NCBI GenBank assembly: GCA_017517145.1
Contig: JAFXAJ010000114.1
Coordinates: forward strand, 1 to 40,615
Length of the DNA: 40,615 nucleotides
Direction: 5' to 3'
Origin: Ruminococcus sp.
GTDB lineage: Bacteria > Bacillota > Clostridia > Oscillospirales > Ruminococcaceae
The first letter of the stretch is position 1, and the number at the start of each line of letters is the position of its first letter. The notes below the pieces were generated by a model. The model was not told the DNA's origin. It saw only the letters and a list, made by a program, of their open reading frames with translations, and did not search any database. Positions 8,387 to 17,341 of the stretch are shown piece after piece. The translations under genes were made by a program, and so were the position numbers.

Positions 8387-9598
8387 ATGGCAAAGATTAT
8401 TATGAAAACTCCCCTCGTTGAGATGGACGGAGATGAGATGACACGAATCCTCTGGCAGTGGATCAAGGATATTCTCCTCGTTCCTTATGTAGAGCTTAAC
8501 ACAGAATATTACGATCTCGGACTCAAGCACCGTGAGGAAACAAAGGATCAGGTTACTCTTGATTCAGCTGAGGCTACAAAGAAGTACGGCGTTGCTGTAA
8601 AGTGCGCTACAATTACTCCAAACGCTGCAAGAATGCCTGAGTACAACCTTTCACAGATGTGGAAGTCACCCAACGGTACAATCAGAGCTGCTCTTGACGG
8701 TACTGTATTCAGAACTCCCATTATTGTAAAGGGAATTGAGCCTTATATCCCCACATGGACAAAGCCTATCACAATTGCTCGTCATGCTTACGGCGATGTT
8801 TACAAGAACACAGAAATGCGTGTTGAAAAAGGCTGCAAGGCTGAACTTGTTATGACAGACGCACAGGGCAACGAGACACGTGAGCTTATTCATGATTTCG
8901 CTAAGTCTGACGGTATTATTCAGGGACTTCACAACCTTGACGATTCTATTGCAGGTTTTGCAAGAGCTTGTCTTAACTATGGTCTTGACTTAAAGCAGGA
9001 TGTATGGTTTGCTACAAAGGATACAATTTCCAAGAAGTACGACCACAGATTCAAGGACATTTTCCAGGAAATCTATGACAACGAGTACAAGGAGAAGTAC
9101 GAGGCAGCAGGTATTGAGTATTTCTACACACTCATTGATGACGCTGTAGCAAGAGTTATCCGTTCAAACGGCGGATATATCTGGGCTTGCAAGAACTATG
9201 ACGGCGATGTTATGTCTGACATGGTTTCTACAGCTTACGGTTCACTTGCTATGATGACATCTGTACTCGTTTCTCCCGATGGAATTTACGAGTATGAGGC
9301 TGCACACGGTACAGTTCAGCGTCACTACTACAAGTACCTCAAAGGCGAGGAGACATCTACAAACTCCGTTGCAACTATATTTGCATGGAGCGGGGCACTC
9401 CGCAAGAGAGGCGAACTGGATAACACTCCTGAGCTTTGCGAATTTGCAGATAAGCTTGAAAAGGCTACAATCCAGACAATTGAAAACGGTATCATGACAG
9501 GCGATCTCTACCTCATTTCAAAGCTGGAAAATAAGAAAAAGGTTGATTCTAAGACATTCCTCGAAGAAATCAAGGTTAATCTTGATAAAATGATGTAA
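8387..9598 (+). CDS. icd: NADP-dependent isocitrate dehydrogenase (homodimeric, eukaryote-like)
   Basis: Oxidatively decarboxylates isocitrate to 2-oxoglutarate, reducing NADP+. The 403-residue sequence resembles the homodimeric type found in eukaryotic cytosol and mitochondria more than the E. coli Icd type. The substrate-binding loop [13 protein letters not shown] begins at residue 93, followed by GTVFREPI-like residues, YGDVY, and [14 protein letters not shown], where the Arg-His pair marks NADP+ preference as in human IDH1. [15 protein letters not shown] is also characteristic. The start is set by GGAGGT 9-10 bases upstream. It follows acn and the small membrane protein and precedes rex. 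With aconitase it makes 2-oxoglutarate and biosynthetic NADPH. Confidence 0.96.
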   Translation: MAKIIMKTPLVEMDGDEMTRILWQWIKDILLVPYVELNTEYYDLGLKHREETKDQVTLDSAEATKKYGVAVKCATITPNAARMPEYNLSQMWKSPNGTIRAALDGTVFRTPIIVKGIEPYIPTWTKPITIARHAYGDVYKNTEMRVEKGCKAELVMTDAQGNETRELIHDFAKSDGIIQGLHNLDDSIAGFARACLNYGLDLKQDVWFATKDTISKKYDHRFKDIFQEIYDNEYKEKYEAAGIEYFYTLIDDAVARVIRSNGGYIWACKNYDGDVMSDMVSTAYGSLAMMTSVLVSPDGIYEYEAAHGTVQRHYYKYLKGEETSTNSVATIFAWSGALRKRGELDNTPELCEFADKLEKATIQTIENGIMTGDLYLISKLENKKKVDSKTFLEEIKVNLDKMM

Positions 9599-9658
9599 CA
9601 GCCGATTGCGGAGGCTGTTGAAAAACAGCTTCCGCATCATATAAAGAAGGGCAGAAAT

Positions 9659-10300
9659 ATGTCAAAAAATACAATATCTAATTCAGTAATCAGAAGGCTT
9701 CCAAGATACTATCGCTTTCTCGGTGAACTGGAAGTCAACGGCTATGTCCGCATATCCTCCAGAGAGCTTGCCGAAAAAATGGGACTGACTGCATCCCAGA
9801 TACGTCAGGATTTTAACTGCTTCGGTGAATTTGGACAGCAGGGCTACGGCTATAACGTATCAGGACTCAAATCGGAAATCGGCAGAATACTGGGACTGAA
9901 TAAAATTTCGCCTATGATACTCCTTGGTGCAGGAAATCTCGGCAGAGCAATAGCGTCCCATATAGATTTTAAAAGCAAGGGTTTTGAACTTGTGGGGATA
10001 TTTGACACGAATCCTACTGTTATAGGCGATAAGATAGGCAATCTTGAAGTATCGGACGTTGCCGGACTGGATTCATTCTGCGATGAAATTAAGCCGCAGT
10101 GCGCTATACTCTGCATACCCAGTGAAGCGGCATCCAAGGAAGTTGAACGCCTGATAGCAAAGGGTGTAAAGGCATTCTGGAATTTCACCCATTATGACCT
10201 GCGTATAAATCATTCTGATATTGCAGTGGAAAACGTACATCTCGGCGACAGTCTTGCTACACTGTCTTACCGACTCAATTCTGACGGCAGCAATTGTTAA
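9659..10300 (+). CDS. rex: Redox-sensing transcriptional repressor Rex
   Basis: A homodimeric repressor that binds DNA when NADH/NAD+ is low and leaves it when NADH rises. Its 213 residues are normal. The N-terminal winged helix has RRLPRYYRFLGEL and the recognition region SSRELAEKMGLTASQIRQDF. The Rossmann domain begins with GAGNLGRAIA (90-99). The C-terminal helix, which is swapped between subunits, is present. It is the last gene of the acn-icd-rex operon, whose promoter overlaps a Rex-like operator (6077-6094). A second Rex-like site spans its own stop codon, upstream of the fumC-hdr-frd operon (10294-10311). It therefore probably controls both TCA half-branches. Confidence 0.96.
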   Translation: MSKNTISNSVIRRLPRYYRFLGELEVNGYVRISSRELAEKMGLTASQIRQDFNCFGEFGQQGYGYNVSGLKSEIGRILGLNKISPMILLGAGNLGRAIASHIDFKSKGFELVGIFDTNPTVIGDKIGNLEVSDVAGLDSFCDEIKPQCAILCIPSEAASKEVERLIAKGVKAFWNFTHYDLRINHSDIAVENVHLGDSLATLSYRLNSDGSNC

Positions 10301-10311
10301 AAAATTCACTA
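10294..10311. promoter_or_regulatory. Candidate second Rex operator upstream of fumC
   Basis: TTGTTAAAAAATTCACTA has a perfect clostridial left half (TTGTTAA), a 4-base spacer, and a right half one base from TTCACAA. It overlaps the rex stop codon and lies 48 bases before the fumC start. I see no convincing -35/-10 pair next to it, so confidence is lower than for the acn site. Confidence 0.5.
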
Positions 10312-10358
10312 TCTTCTGCGGAAAGTGAGCAAAATCTTTATTTAAGGTGGTAATTACA

Positions 10359-11735
10359 ATGGATTATCGTATTGAACATGACTCAATGGGCGAGGTAAAA
10401 GTGCCTGCCGATAAATACTGGGCTGCACAGACCGAAAGAAGCCATGAGAATTTTCCTATCGGCGTGGGCATTGAGACTATGCCTCGTGAGATAACTCATG
10501 CTTTCGGAATCCTTAAAAAAGCTGCGGCTATTGCCAACCATGAGCTGAAACCTGAGAAGATGACAGATGAAAAGCTGTCCGCTATAACTCAGGCTTGCGA
10601 TGAGGTAATAAGCGGTGCTCTCAACGAGCATTTCCCTCTTGTTGTATGGCAGACAGGAAGCGGTACGCAGTCCAATATGAACGCAAACGAGGTAATTGCT
10701 AACAGAGGAAATGAAATCGCAGGAAGCAGGCTTCTTCATCCAAATGATGATATAAATATGAGCCAGTCCTCCAATGATACTTTCCCCACAGCTATGCATA
10801 TTGCGGCTGTAATTGCCATTGAGGATAAAGTTATTCCCGCTGTCGATACCCTTATTGAAACATTTATCAGACTTGAAGCTGAAAATGAAGGTATCGTTAA
10901 AAGCTGACGCACTCACCTTCAGGACGCTACTCCCATTAAATTTTCTCAGGAAATTAGCGGATGGCGTTCTTCTCTTGAAAAAGACAGAAAGATGATTATT
11001 TCTTCCTGCGAGGAGCTGAAAGAGCTTGCTCTCGGCGGTACAGCGGTAGGTACAGGACTCAACGCTCCCGAAGGCTTTGCAGAAAAGTCCGCCGAAGCTA
11101 TAAGCGCTATTACAGGAAAGAAATTCGTGACAGCTCCGAATAAATTCCACTCTCTTACTTCTAAGGATGAAATCGTATTTGCTCATGGTGCACTGAAAGC
11201 TCTTGCTGCGGACATGATGAAAATAGCCAACGATGTACGCTGGCTTGCGTCAGGTCCCCGTGACGGTCTGGGAGAAATATTCATTCCCGAAAATGAGCCG
11301 GGTTCATCAATTATGCCCGGTAAGGTAAATCCCACACAGTGCGAGCAGGCAACAATGGTTGCAGTGCAGGTTATGGGAAATGATGTGGCAGTAGGTATGG
11401 CAGCTTCACAGGGTAATTTTGAGCTGAACGTATTTATGCCTGTTTGTGCATATAATTTCTTACAGTCCGCAAGACTTCTTGCAGAGTCGATTATGTCCTT
11501 CAACAACAATTGTGCAGTAGGCATAAAGGCTAATAAAGAGAAGATGCACCACAATCTCCACAATTCCCTTATGCTGGTAACAGCACTCAACCCCTACATC
11601 GGCTATGAGAACGCTGCAAAGACTGCAAAGAAGGCATTTAAAGACAATATTTCCCTTAAAGAAGCCTGCGTGGAGCTTGGATTCCTCACAGCTGAGAAGT
11701 TTGACGAGGTTTTCCATCCCGAACAGATGGTTTAA
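10359..11735 (+). pseudogene. fumC: Fumarase class II (fumC) interrupted by an in-frame TGA
   Basis: Class II fumarase interconverts malate and fumarate. One frame runs from ATG 10359 (AAGGTGGT 7 bases upstream) to TAA 11735. It has 458 codons, the normal FumC length, but codon 183 (10905-10907) is TGA. The lesion sits in the conserved stretch IVKS[13 protein letters not shown], where the family has glycine ([14 protein letters not shown]); a single G-to-T change in GGA explains it. All else looks intact: GSGTQSNMNANEV, SSNDTFPTAMH and the signature [15 protein letters not shown] near residue 315. The catalytic sites lie on both sides, so the 182-residue fragment should be inactive. TGA is an ordinary stop elsewhere here (ysxC, lysA), which argues against recoding. 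A fresh mutation or a sequencing error are the simplest readings. It is the first gene of the hdr-frd operon. Confidence 0.88.
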
Positions 11736-11760
11736 GGCATTAATCAGAAAGGAAAATGCT

Positions 11761-12555
11761 ATGGAAACGTTTACATATTATCCGGGCTGTACCCTGAGAA
11801 CCAAGGCTAAGGAGCTGGATACATACGCAAGAGCAGCGGCAGAAGTTCTCGGCATCAGCCTTGTTGAGCCTGAAAACTGGCAGTGCTGCGGCGGTGCTTA
11901 TACTACAGCAACAAATGAAGTTTCTACAAAGCTTTCTGCTGTAAGAACCCTTATGGCAGGAAAAGAAACAAAAGGACTTGTAACTGTATGCTCTGCCTGT
12001 CACAATGTTATAAAGCAGACAAATTACGATATAGCCCGCAATGAAGCCATGGCTGTCAAAGTTCAGCGTTATCTCGGACTTGAAGAAGCCTACAAGGGTG
12101 AAACTATGGTTTATCACTATCTTGAGCTGCTCCGTGATGTGGTTGGATTCGACAAGCTTAAAGAAAAGGTTGTGAATCCTTTCAAGGGAAAGAAAATTGC
12201 GGCATATTACGGCTGCCTGCTTCTCCGTCCCTCAAAGGCTCTTGCTATGGATAACCCTGAAAATCCTGTTATAATGGAGGATTTTATCAGAGCAATCGGC
12301 GGAACTCCCGTGATTTATGCCCAGAGAAACGAGTGCTGCGGCGGATATATCACCATGGAGGACAAAGCTCAGGCTGCAAAGAGAAGCGGTGCTGTTATGG
12401 CTTCGGCTGAGGAAATGGGCGCAGATATGATAATTACAGCCTGTCCTCTTTGTCTTTACAATTTAAAGAAAAATTCAGGCAGCGATATGCCTGTGTACTA
12501 CTTCACAGAGCTTCTTGCGGAGGCTCTCGGATTGAAGGAGGACGGCAATGAATAA
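11761..12555 (+). CDS. hdrB: Heterodisulfide reductase subunit B (HdrB)
   Basis: A 264-residue protein with two CCG domains, each binding a noncubane [4Fe-4S] cluster in methanogen HdrB. Domain 1 cysteines: Cys10, Cys42-43, Cys77, Cys80. Domain 2: Cys152, Cys192-193, Cys228, Cys231. In methanogens this subunit reduces the CoM-S-S-CoB disulfide, coenzymes not expected here, so its acceptor must differ: another disulfide, or electrons passed on to FrdB. The start is ATG 11761 after AAAGGA; a longer open frame upstream overlaps fumC and is not used. hdrC overlaps its 3' end by 8 bases. Methanogen TfrB carries a CCG domain fused to its Fe-S domains, so this gene could be the separated equivalent. 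Confidence 0.92.
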   Translation: METFTYYPGCTLRTKAKELDTYARAAAEVLGISLVEPENWQCCGGAYTTATNEVSTKLSAVRTLMAGKETKGLVTVCSACHNVIKQTNYDIARNEAMAVKVQRYLGLEEAYKGETMVYHYLELLRDVVGFDKLKEKVVNPFKGKKIAAYYGCLLLRPSKALAMDNPENPVIMEDFIRAIGGTPVIYAQRNECCGGYITMEDKAQAAKRSGAVMASAEEMGADMIITACPLCLYNLKKNSGSDMPVYYFTELLAEALGLKEDGNE

Positions 12556-12931
12556 GAATGAAAAGGACTGGATAGATATTACAAGCGGAGTAAACGTCCG
12601 CAAGTGCATGAGATGCGGAAAATGTACTGCTACCTGCCCCTCATACGCTGAAATGGAATATCATCCTCATCAGTTTGTCTATATGGTTGAAAAAGGGGAT
12701 ATTGAGCCGCTTCTGAACTCAGATTCCCTGTATAAATGCCTGACCTGCTTTGCCTGTGTGGAGAGATGTCCCAGAGGTGTTGAGCCGGCAAAGGTTGTGG
12801 AGGCTGTACGCCTTACAGCAGTCCGCAAACAGGGAAATAATCACCTTATACCCGACCAGATACCAGCAATGCTTGACGATGATATGCCCCAGCAGGCAAT
12901 CGTTACAGCATTCAGAAAATATACAAAGTAA
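12548..12931 (+). CDS. hdrC: Heterodisulfide reductase subunit C (HdrC)
   Basis: A 127-residue soluble ferredoxin-like subunit with two classical [4Fe-4S] motifs, CMRCGKCTATCP (near 20-31) and CLTCFACVERCP (near 64-75). In HdrABC complexes it passes electrons from the HdrA flavin to HdrB. The start lies inside the last codons of hdrB with GGAGGA just upstream, so translation is probably coupled. hdrA begins 12 bases after its stop. Confidence 0.93.
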   Translation: MNKNEKDWIDITSGVNVRKCMRCGKCTATCPSYAEMEYHPHQFVYMVEKGDIEPLLNSDSLYKCLTCFACVERCPRGVEPAKVVEAVRLTAVRKQGNNHLIPDQIPAMLDDDMPQQAIVTAFRKYTK

Positions 12932-12943
12932 GGAGGAGCAGAT

Positions 12944-14935
12944 ATGCAGAGAATAGGTGTTTTTGTCTGCCACTGCGGTACAAATATTGCTGCTACGGTT
13001 GACGTTAAGGCTGTTGCTCAGGCTCTTGCAAATGAGCCGGGAGTAGTTATATCACAGGATTATCAGTATATGTGCTCCGAATCGGGACAGGATTTAGTAA
13101 AGGCTGCTATCAAGGAGCATAATCTCTCAGGCGTTGTGGTATGCTCATGCTCTCCCCGTATGCACGAAAATACATTTAGAAAAGCGGCATCTGCGGCAGG
13201 ACTTAACCCTTACCTTGTGGAAATTGCAAACATCCGTGAGCAGTGTTCATGGATTCATAAGGATATAGCTTCCGCTACGGAAAAGGCTGTAGTCCTCGGA
13301 AAAGCGGCTGTTGCCAAGGTGCATCTTAATACGCCTCTTACAGCAGGAGAAAGTCCTGTTGTAAAACGTGCCCTTGTTATCGGCGGCGGTATTGCAGGTA
13401 TTCAGACTGCCCTTGATATTGCAGAAGCAGGCTTTGAAGTTGATATTGTTGAAAAAGAGCCTACTATCGGCGGAAAAATGGCGCAGATTGACAAGACTTT
13501 CCCAACTCTTGACTGCGCTGCTTGTATCCTTACTCCAAAAATGGTTGAAGCGGCACAGAATGAGAAAATTACAATTCATTCATTCAGCGAAATTTCCGAT
13601 GTAAAGGGATTTGTAGGTAATTTCACAGTAACAATCAAGAAAAAGGCTCGTTTCGTTGATGAAACAAAGTGTACAGGATGCGGACTTTGTACAGAAAAGT
13701 GTCCCATGAAGAAGGTTCCTAACGAGTTCAATATGGGACTTGACAACAGAACAGCTGTGTATATTCCTTTTACACAGGCAGTTCCAAAGGTTGCTACAAT
13801 TGACCCGAATTACTGCATGATGCTTAAAAACGGCAAGTGCGGAATCTGCTCCAAGGTGTGCTCTGTAGGCGCAATTGACTACAAGCAGACTGACCGTTTT
13901 GTTGAACAGAAATATGGTGCAATCGTTGTTGCTACGGGATTCAATCCCATAAAGCTTGACAAGTATGATGAATTTGCATACAGCTGGTGTCCCGATGTAG
14001 TGACATCACTTGAACTTGAAAGACTTATGAATGCCGCAGGCCCTAACGGCGGAACACTTCTTCGTCCCTCGGATAAAAAGCACCCTCACACAATTGTATT
14101 TGTTCAGTGTGTTGGTTCAAGATGCGATGACGAAAAGGGAAAACCCTACTGCTCAAAGATATGCTGTATGTATACCGCAAAACACGCTATGCTTATTCGT
14201 GAGAAATATCCCGATACAGAGGTTTATGTATTCTATATAGATGTTCGTACTCCCGGCAAGAACTTTGACGAGTTCTATCGTCGTGCCGTTGAACAGTACG
14301 GCGTACATTACATCAAGGGTATGGTAGGCAAGGTAAGTCCGAAAGCTGATGGAACAATTGATGTTCAGGCGTCTGACCTGCTTTCAAATGAACAGCTTCA
14401 CATTGACGCTGATATGGTTGTACTTGCAGCAGCTATTGAGCCAGACAAGACAGCTCGTCCTCTTGCTACAATGCTTACAACCCAGATGGATACAAACGAT
14501 TTCTTTACAGAGGCGCATCCGAAGCTCCGCCCCGTGGAATCTGCAACAGCAGGTATATTCCTTTCAGGTGCTTGTCAAGGGCCTAAGGATATTCCTGAAA
14601 CAGTTGCACAGGCAAGTGCAGCGGCAGCAAAGGCTATTGGGCTTCTCTGCAAGAACAGCATAACCTGTAATCCTTGTGTGGCACATTCAGATGAGCTGAT
14701 GTGCAACGGCTGTTCCGCTTGTGAAAAGGTATGTCCCTACGGTGCTATCACATATCAGGACAAGGAATTCAGAATGCCTGACCGCACAACGGCAATCCGC
14801 CGTGTGGCAAGCGTTAATCCTGCTGTTTGTCAGGGATGCGGTGCTTGTACGGTTGCCTGTCCTTCAGGTGCAATGGATCTCAACGGCTTCTCAAACAGCC
14901 AGATTATGTCGGAGGTAGACGCAATATGCAAGTAA
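12944..14935 (+). CDS. hdrA: Heterodisulfide reductase subunit A (HdrA), bifurcating flavoprotein
   Basis: In known complexes HdrA holds the FAD that splits electron pairs between ferredoxin and HdrB/C. This one has 663 residues, the usual length. In order: an N-terminal domain with CHCGTN and CSCSPRMHE (near 69); the FAD Rossmann motif VIGGGIAGIQTALDIAEAG (about 144-162); inserted ferredoxin motifs CTGCGLCTEKCP (about 243) and GKCGICSKVC (about 297); the HdrA cysteine signature CVGSRC...YCSKICC (about 388); and a C-terminal two-cluster ferredoxin, CNGCSACEKVCP (about 587) and CQGCGACTVACP (about 629). The C-terminal ferredoxin is the likely ferredoxin-docking branch. GGAG precedes the start. 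The mvhD gene overlaps its end by 10 bases. Confidence 0.94.
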   Translation: MQRIGVFVCHCGTNIAATVDVKAVAQALANEPGVVISQDYQYMCSESGQDLVKAAIKEHNLSGVVVCSCSPRMHENTFRKAASAAGLNPYLVEIANIREQCSWIHKDIASATEKAVVLGKAAVAKVHLNTPLTAGESPVVKRALVIGGGIAGIQTALDIAEAGFEVDIVEKEPTIGGKMAQIDKTFPTLDCAACILTPKMVEAAQNEKITIHSFSEISDVKGFVGNFTVTIKKKARFVDETKCTGCGLCTEKCPMKKVPNEFNMGLDNRTAVYIPFTQAVPKVATIDPNYCMMLKNGKCGICSKVCSVGAIDYKQTDRFVEQKYGAIVVATGFNPIKLDKYDEFAYSWCPDVVTSLELERLMNAAGPNGGTLLRPSDKKHPHTIVFVQCVGSRCDDEKGKPYCSKICCMYTAKHAMLIREKYPDTEVYVFYIDVRTPGKNFDEFYRRAVEQYGVHYIKGMVGKVSPKADGTIDVQASDLLSNEQLHIDADMVVLAAAIEPDKTARPLATMLTTQMDTNDFFTEAHPKLRPVESATAGIFLSGACQGPKDIPETVAQASAAAAKAIGLLCKNSITCNPCVAHSDELMCNGCSACEKVCPYGAITYQDKEFRMPDRTTAIRRVASVNPAVCQGCGACTVACPSGAMDLNGFSNSQIMSEVDAICK

Positions 14936-15366
14936 ATGAAAATTTTGAGCCTGTTATCGTTGCTTTCTGCTGTAACTGGTGTTCTTATGCAGGAGCTGAC
15001 CTCTCAGGTACAAACAGACTGAATTATCCCACAAATGTAAAGATAATCCGTGTTCCCTGTTCATGCAGAGTAAACCCTATATTCATACTCCGTGCATTCC
15101 AGAGGGGAGCAGACGGCGTTATTATATGCGGATGTCATCCTGGCGACTGTCATTACACATCAGGTAACTATTTTACGAGAAGAAGAATTACACTTCTTTA
15201 CAGTATGCTGGATTTTCTCGGAATTGAGCGTAACAGAACCCGTCTTGAATGGGTATCCGCTGCCGAGGGTGCGAAGTTTGCAGCTGTTATGAACCAGTTT
15301 ACCGAAGATGTAAGAAAGCTTGGCCCTAACCGCAGATTGGAGGATCTCAGATGCAGGAAGCAATGA
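14926..15366 (+). CDS. mvhD: MvhD/FlxD-type [2Fe-2S] electron-transfer subunit
   Basis: A 146-residue subunit that, in other systems, connects an electron-input module (hydrogenase, formate dehydrogenase or Flx) to HdrA. Cysteines seen: CCNWC (15-19), CSC (45-47), CGCHPGDC (68-75). The HPGDCHY segment is diagnostic for the family. I chose ATG 14926, inside the hdrA 3' end, because GGAGGT (14911-14916) is 9 bases upstream. No large or small [NiFe] hydrogenase subunit is present in the cluster. The next three genes look like an NAD(P)H-oxidising module, which makes FlxD a better functional parallel than hydrogenase MvhD. Confidence 0.92.
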   Translation: MQVNENFEPVIVAFCCNWCSYAGADLSGTNRLNYPTNVKIIRVPCSCRVNPIFILRAFQRGADGVIICGCHPGDCHYTSGNYFTRRRITLLYSMLDFLGIERNRTRLEWVSAAEGAKFAAVMNQFTEDVRKLGPNRRLEDLRCRKQ

Positions 15367-16322
15367 TAAAAAGAGCAAAGGAGCTGCTTGCAGACGGCAC
15401 GGTTAACCGTGTAATGGGCTGGAAAAAGGGCGAATTTGTTTACGATACAACTCCTGCTGTATTTGAAACAGCGGAGGAGCTTGAAAAAGAGTTTGTCTGC
15501 AATGATTTCACTCAGGCAAATTTATCCAAGTATCTCATCAAGGAGTCACGAAAAGAGGGGAAAATTCTTGCTTTCCTCAAACCCTGTGATACATACAGCT
15601 TCAATCAGCTTTTAAAGGAGCACAGAATTATCCGTGAAAACGTGTATGTTATCGGAATTCCCGGCGGCCCTAAGCTGGATATGGAAAAGATAAAGGCAAA
15701 GGGTATCAGCGGTATACTTGATGTTAAGAATGAGAATTTCACGCTGAAAATAGAGACTCTCTACGGTACAGAAACCATGCCTTTTTACGAGGCTGTAAGC
15801 GGAAAATGTGCAGACTGCAAGAGCAAGAAGCACGTTGTGTATGATGAGCTTATAGGCGAGGACGGCGATGTTCTTGCTTCAAGACGTTTTGATATGGTTG
15901 AAAAGCTGGAGAATATGACATCTCAGGAGCGGTACGACTTCTGGAGAGGGGAGCTTTCCAAGTGCATACGCTGCAATGCCTGCCGTAACGTTTGCCCTGC
16001 GTGTACCTGTGAAAACTGTGTGTTTGACAATCCTAAGTCAGGCATTGACCAGAAGGCGGCAGCTGACAGCTTTGAGGAGAATATGTTCCATATTATACGT
16101 GCATTTCACGTTGCAGGAAGATGTACTGACTGCGGCGAATGTTCAAGAGTTTGCCCCCAGAATATTCCGCTTCACCTGCTCAACAGAAAGTTCATCAAGG
16201 ATATAAACAGCCTTTATGGTGAGTATCAGGCAGGCGCAGATACTACGTCAAAATGTCCTCTTACGGATTATGATACAGACGATTGTGAACCTTCAATCGT
16301 TCACGAAAGGGGTGTTGAGTAA
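15351..16322 (+). CDS. 4Fe-4S dicluster subunit of the Flx/Hdr input module
   Basis: A 323-residue soluble iron-sulfur protein. The first ~180 residues resemble the Fe-S/FrhB-like subunits found beside HdrA, with CADC near 152. Then come a cysteine-dense block CIRCNACRNVCPACTCENC (about 204-222) and a second cluster motif CTDCGECSRVCP (about 259-270). It overlaps mvhD by 16 bases and has GGAGG (15339-15343) 7 bases before its ATG. By position and domain make-up it corresponds to one of the two Fe-S subunits (FlxB/FlxC) of the FlxABCD NADH dehydrogenase of Desulfovibrio. I cannot be sure which of the two it is. Confidence 0.8.
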   Translation: MQEAMIKRAKELLADGTVNRVMGWKKGEFVYDTTPAVFETAEELEKEFVCNDFTQANLSKYLIKESRKEGKILAFLKPCDTYSFNQLLKEHRIIRENVYVIGIPGGPKLDMEKIKAKGISGILDVKNENFTLKIETLYGTETMPFYEAVSGKCADCKSKKHVVYDELIGEDGDVLASRRFDMVEKLENMTSQERYDFWRGELSKCIRCNACRNVCPACTCENCVFDNPKSGIDQKAAADSFEENMFHIIRAFHVAGRCTDCGECSRVCPQNIPLHLLNRKFIKDINSLYGEYQAGADTTSKCPLTDYDTDDCEPSIVHERGVE

Positions 16323-17341
16323 TGTTCAGAATATCAGCTGAAAAGTTAAATGACCTTTTTGACAGAATCGCATCAAAGCAGACTCTTTATATCCCTGTTG
16401 ACCGTGAGGATAAGGCTGCGGAGTATAAAAAATATGAAAGCGGAATGACACTCAGCAGCGCTCTTAATACTGTGAGAAGTGCAAAGGATTTCTTTTTCCC
16501 TCAGACTGAAAATCTTGCGGAGTTCAGACTCAGCGGCAAGACCATTGAGGTGAAAGACATCCGCAGCGAACACGAGGATTTCGTTATATTCGGCGTTCGT
16601 GCCTGTGATGCAAGAAGCTTCGGCATACTTGACAGTGTATTTCTCAGCGAGCCTGTTGATACATTCTATAAAAACCGCCGTGACCATGGCACAATCGTGA
16701 CAATGGCGTGTACCCGTCCTGAGGAAACCTGTTTCTGCACAACTTTCGGAATAAATCCAACAATGCCCGGCGGAGATGTTTCTGTATTCCCAGACGGTAC
16801 AGGATATTCCTTCCTTGCGAATACTGAAAAGGGCAAGGAATTTATGGCGGAAATTTCCGATATGCTTGAGGAGGGAAATCCTGCACAGCTTGCAAAGGTT
16901 CAGGAAAATACAAGAAATATACTTAAACGCCTGCCCCTTGCAAATCTTAAAACCGATTCATTTGGCGGAGAAAGACTCATGAAGCATTTCAGCTCCGAAA
17001 AATGGGCGGAACTTTCGGAGTCATGTATCGGCTGCGGTACGTGCACATTTGTATGTCCTACTTGTCAGTGTTACGACATCCGTGACTTTGACACAGGAAA
17101 CGGCATAAAGCGTTTCCGCTGCTGGGATTCATGTATGTATTCTGATTTTACCAAAATGGCTCACGGAAACTCCAGAAATTCTCAGCTTGAACGTTTCAGA
17201 CAGCGTTTCATGCACAAGCTGGTATATCATCCCTCAAATCATGAGGGCGAATTCGGCTGTGTTGGCTGCGGAAGATGCCTTTCAAAGTGTCCCATTTCTA
17301 TGAATATCGTCAAGGTTATGAAAGCATTGGAGGATAAATAA
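16322..17341 (+). CDS. AsrA/HydB-like 4Fe-4S subunit of the Flx/Hdr input module
   Basis: A 339-residue protein of the family that includes anaerobic sulfite reductase subunit A and the beta subunit of soluble hydrogenases. Its N-terminal ~200 residues contain FGVRACDARSFGILD and a CTRPEETCFCTTF segment typical of the family. The C-terminal half carries CIGCGTCTFVCPTCQC (about 236-251) and CVGCGRCLSKCP (about 316-327). It would relay electrons from the FAD subunit encoded next to the other Fe-S proteins. Both ends use 1-base stop/start overlaps (TAATG), showing tight translational coupling with its neighbours. Confidence 0.85.
   Translation: MFRISAEKLNDLFDRIASKQTLYIPVDREDKAAEYKKYESGMTLSSALNTVRSAKDFFFPQTENLAEFRLSGKTIEVKDIRSEHEDFVIFGVRACDARSFGILDSVFLSEPVDTFYKNRRDHGTIVTMACTRPEETCFCTTFGINPTMPGGDVSVFPDGTGYSFLANTEKGKEFMAEISDMLEEGNPAQLAKVQENTRNILKRLPLANLKTDSFGGERLMKHFSSEKWAELSESCIGCGTCTFVCPTCQCYDIRDFDTGNGIKRFRCWDSCMYSDFTKMAHGNSRNSQLERFRQRFMHKLVYHPSNHEGEFGCVGCGRCLSKCPISMNIVKVMKALEDK

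Noticed and set aside
10905-10950. Selenocysteine insertion at the fumC TGA
   Set aside because: The family has glycine, not cysteine, at this position, and I see no bacterial SECIS-like hairpin immediately downstream. No selenoprotein machinery is visible in the window.
10359-11735. Genome-wide reassignment of TGA to an amino acid
   Set aside because: TGA ends ysxC, lysA, murL and other intact genes at the expected family length.
11605-11760. N-terminal extension of HdrB into fumC
   Set aside because: HdrB homology begins exactly at METFTYYPGC with a ribosome-binding site upstream; the extension is out-of-frame fumC sequence.
12548-14935. True methanogen-type CoB-CoM heterodisulfide reductase
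   Set aside because: The gene content is otherwise that of a fermenting Firmicute and no coenzyme M or B synthesis is visible, so the heterodisulfide is an unlikely substrate despite the family names.
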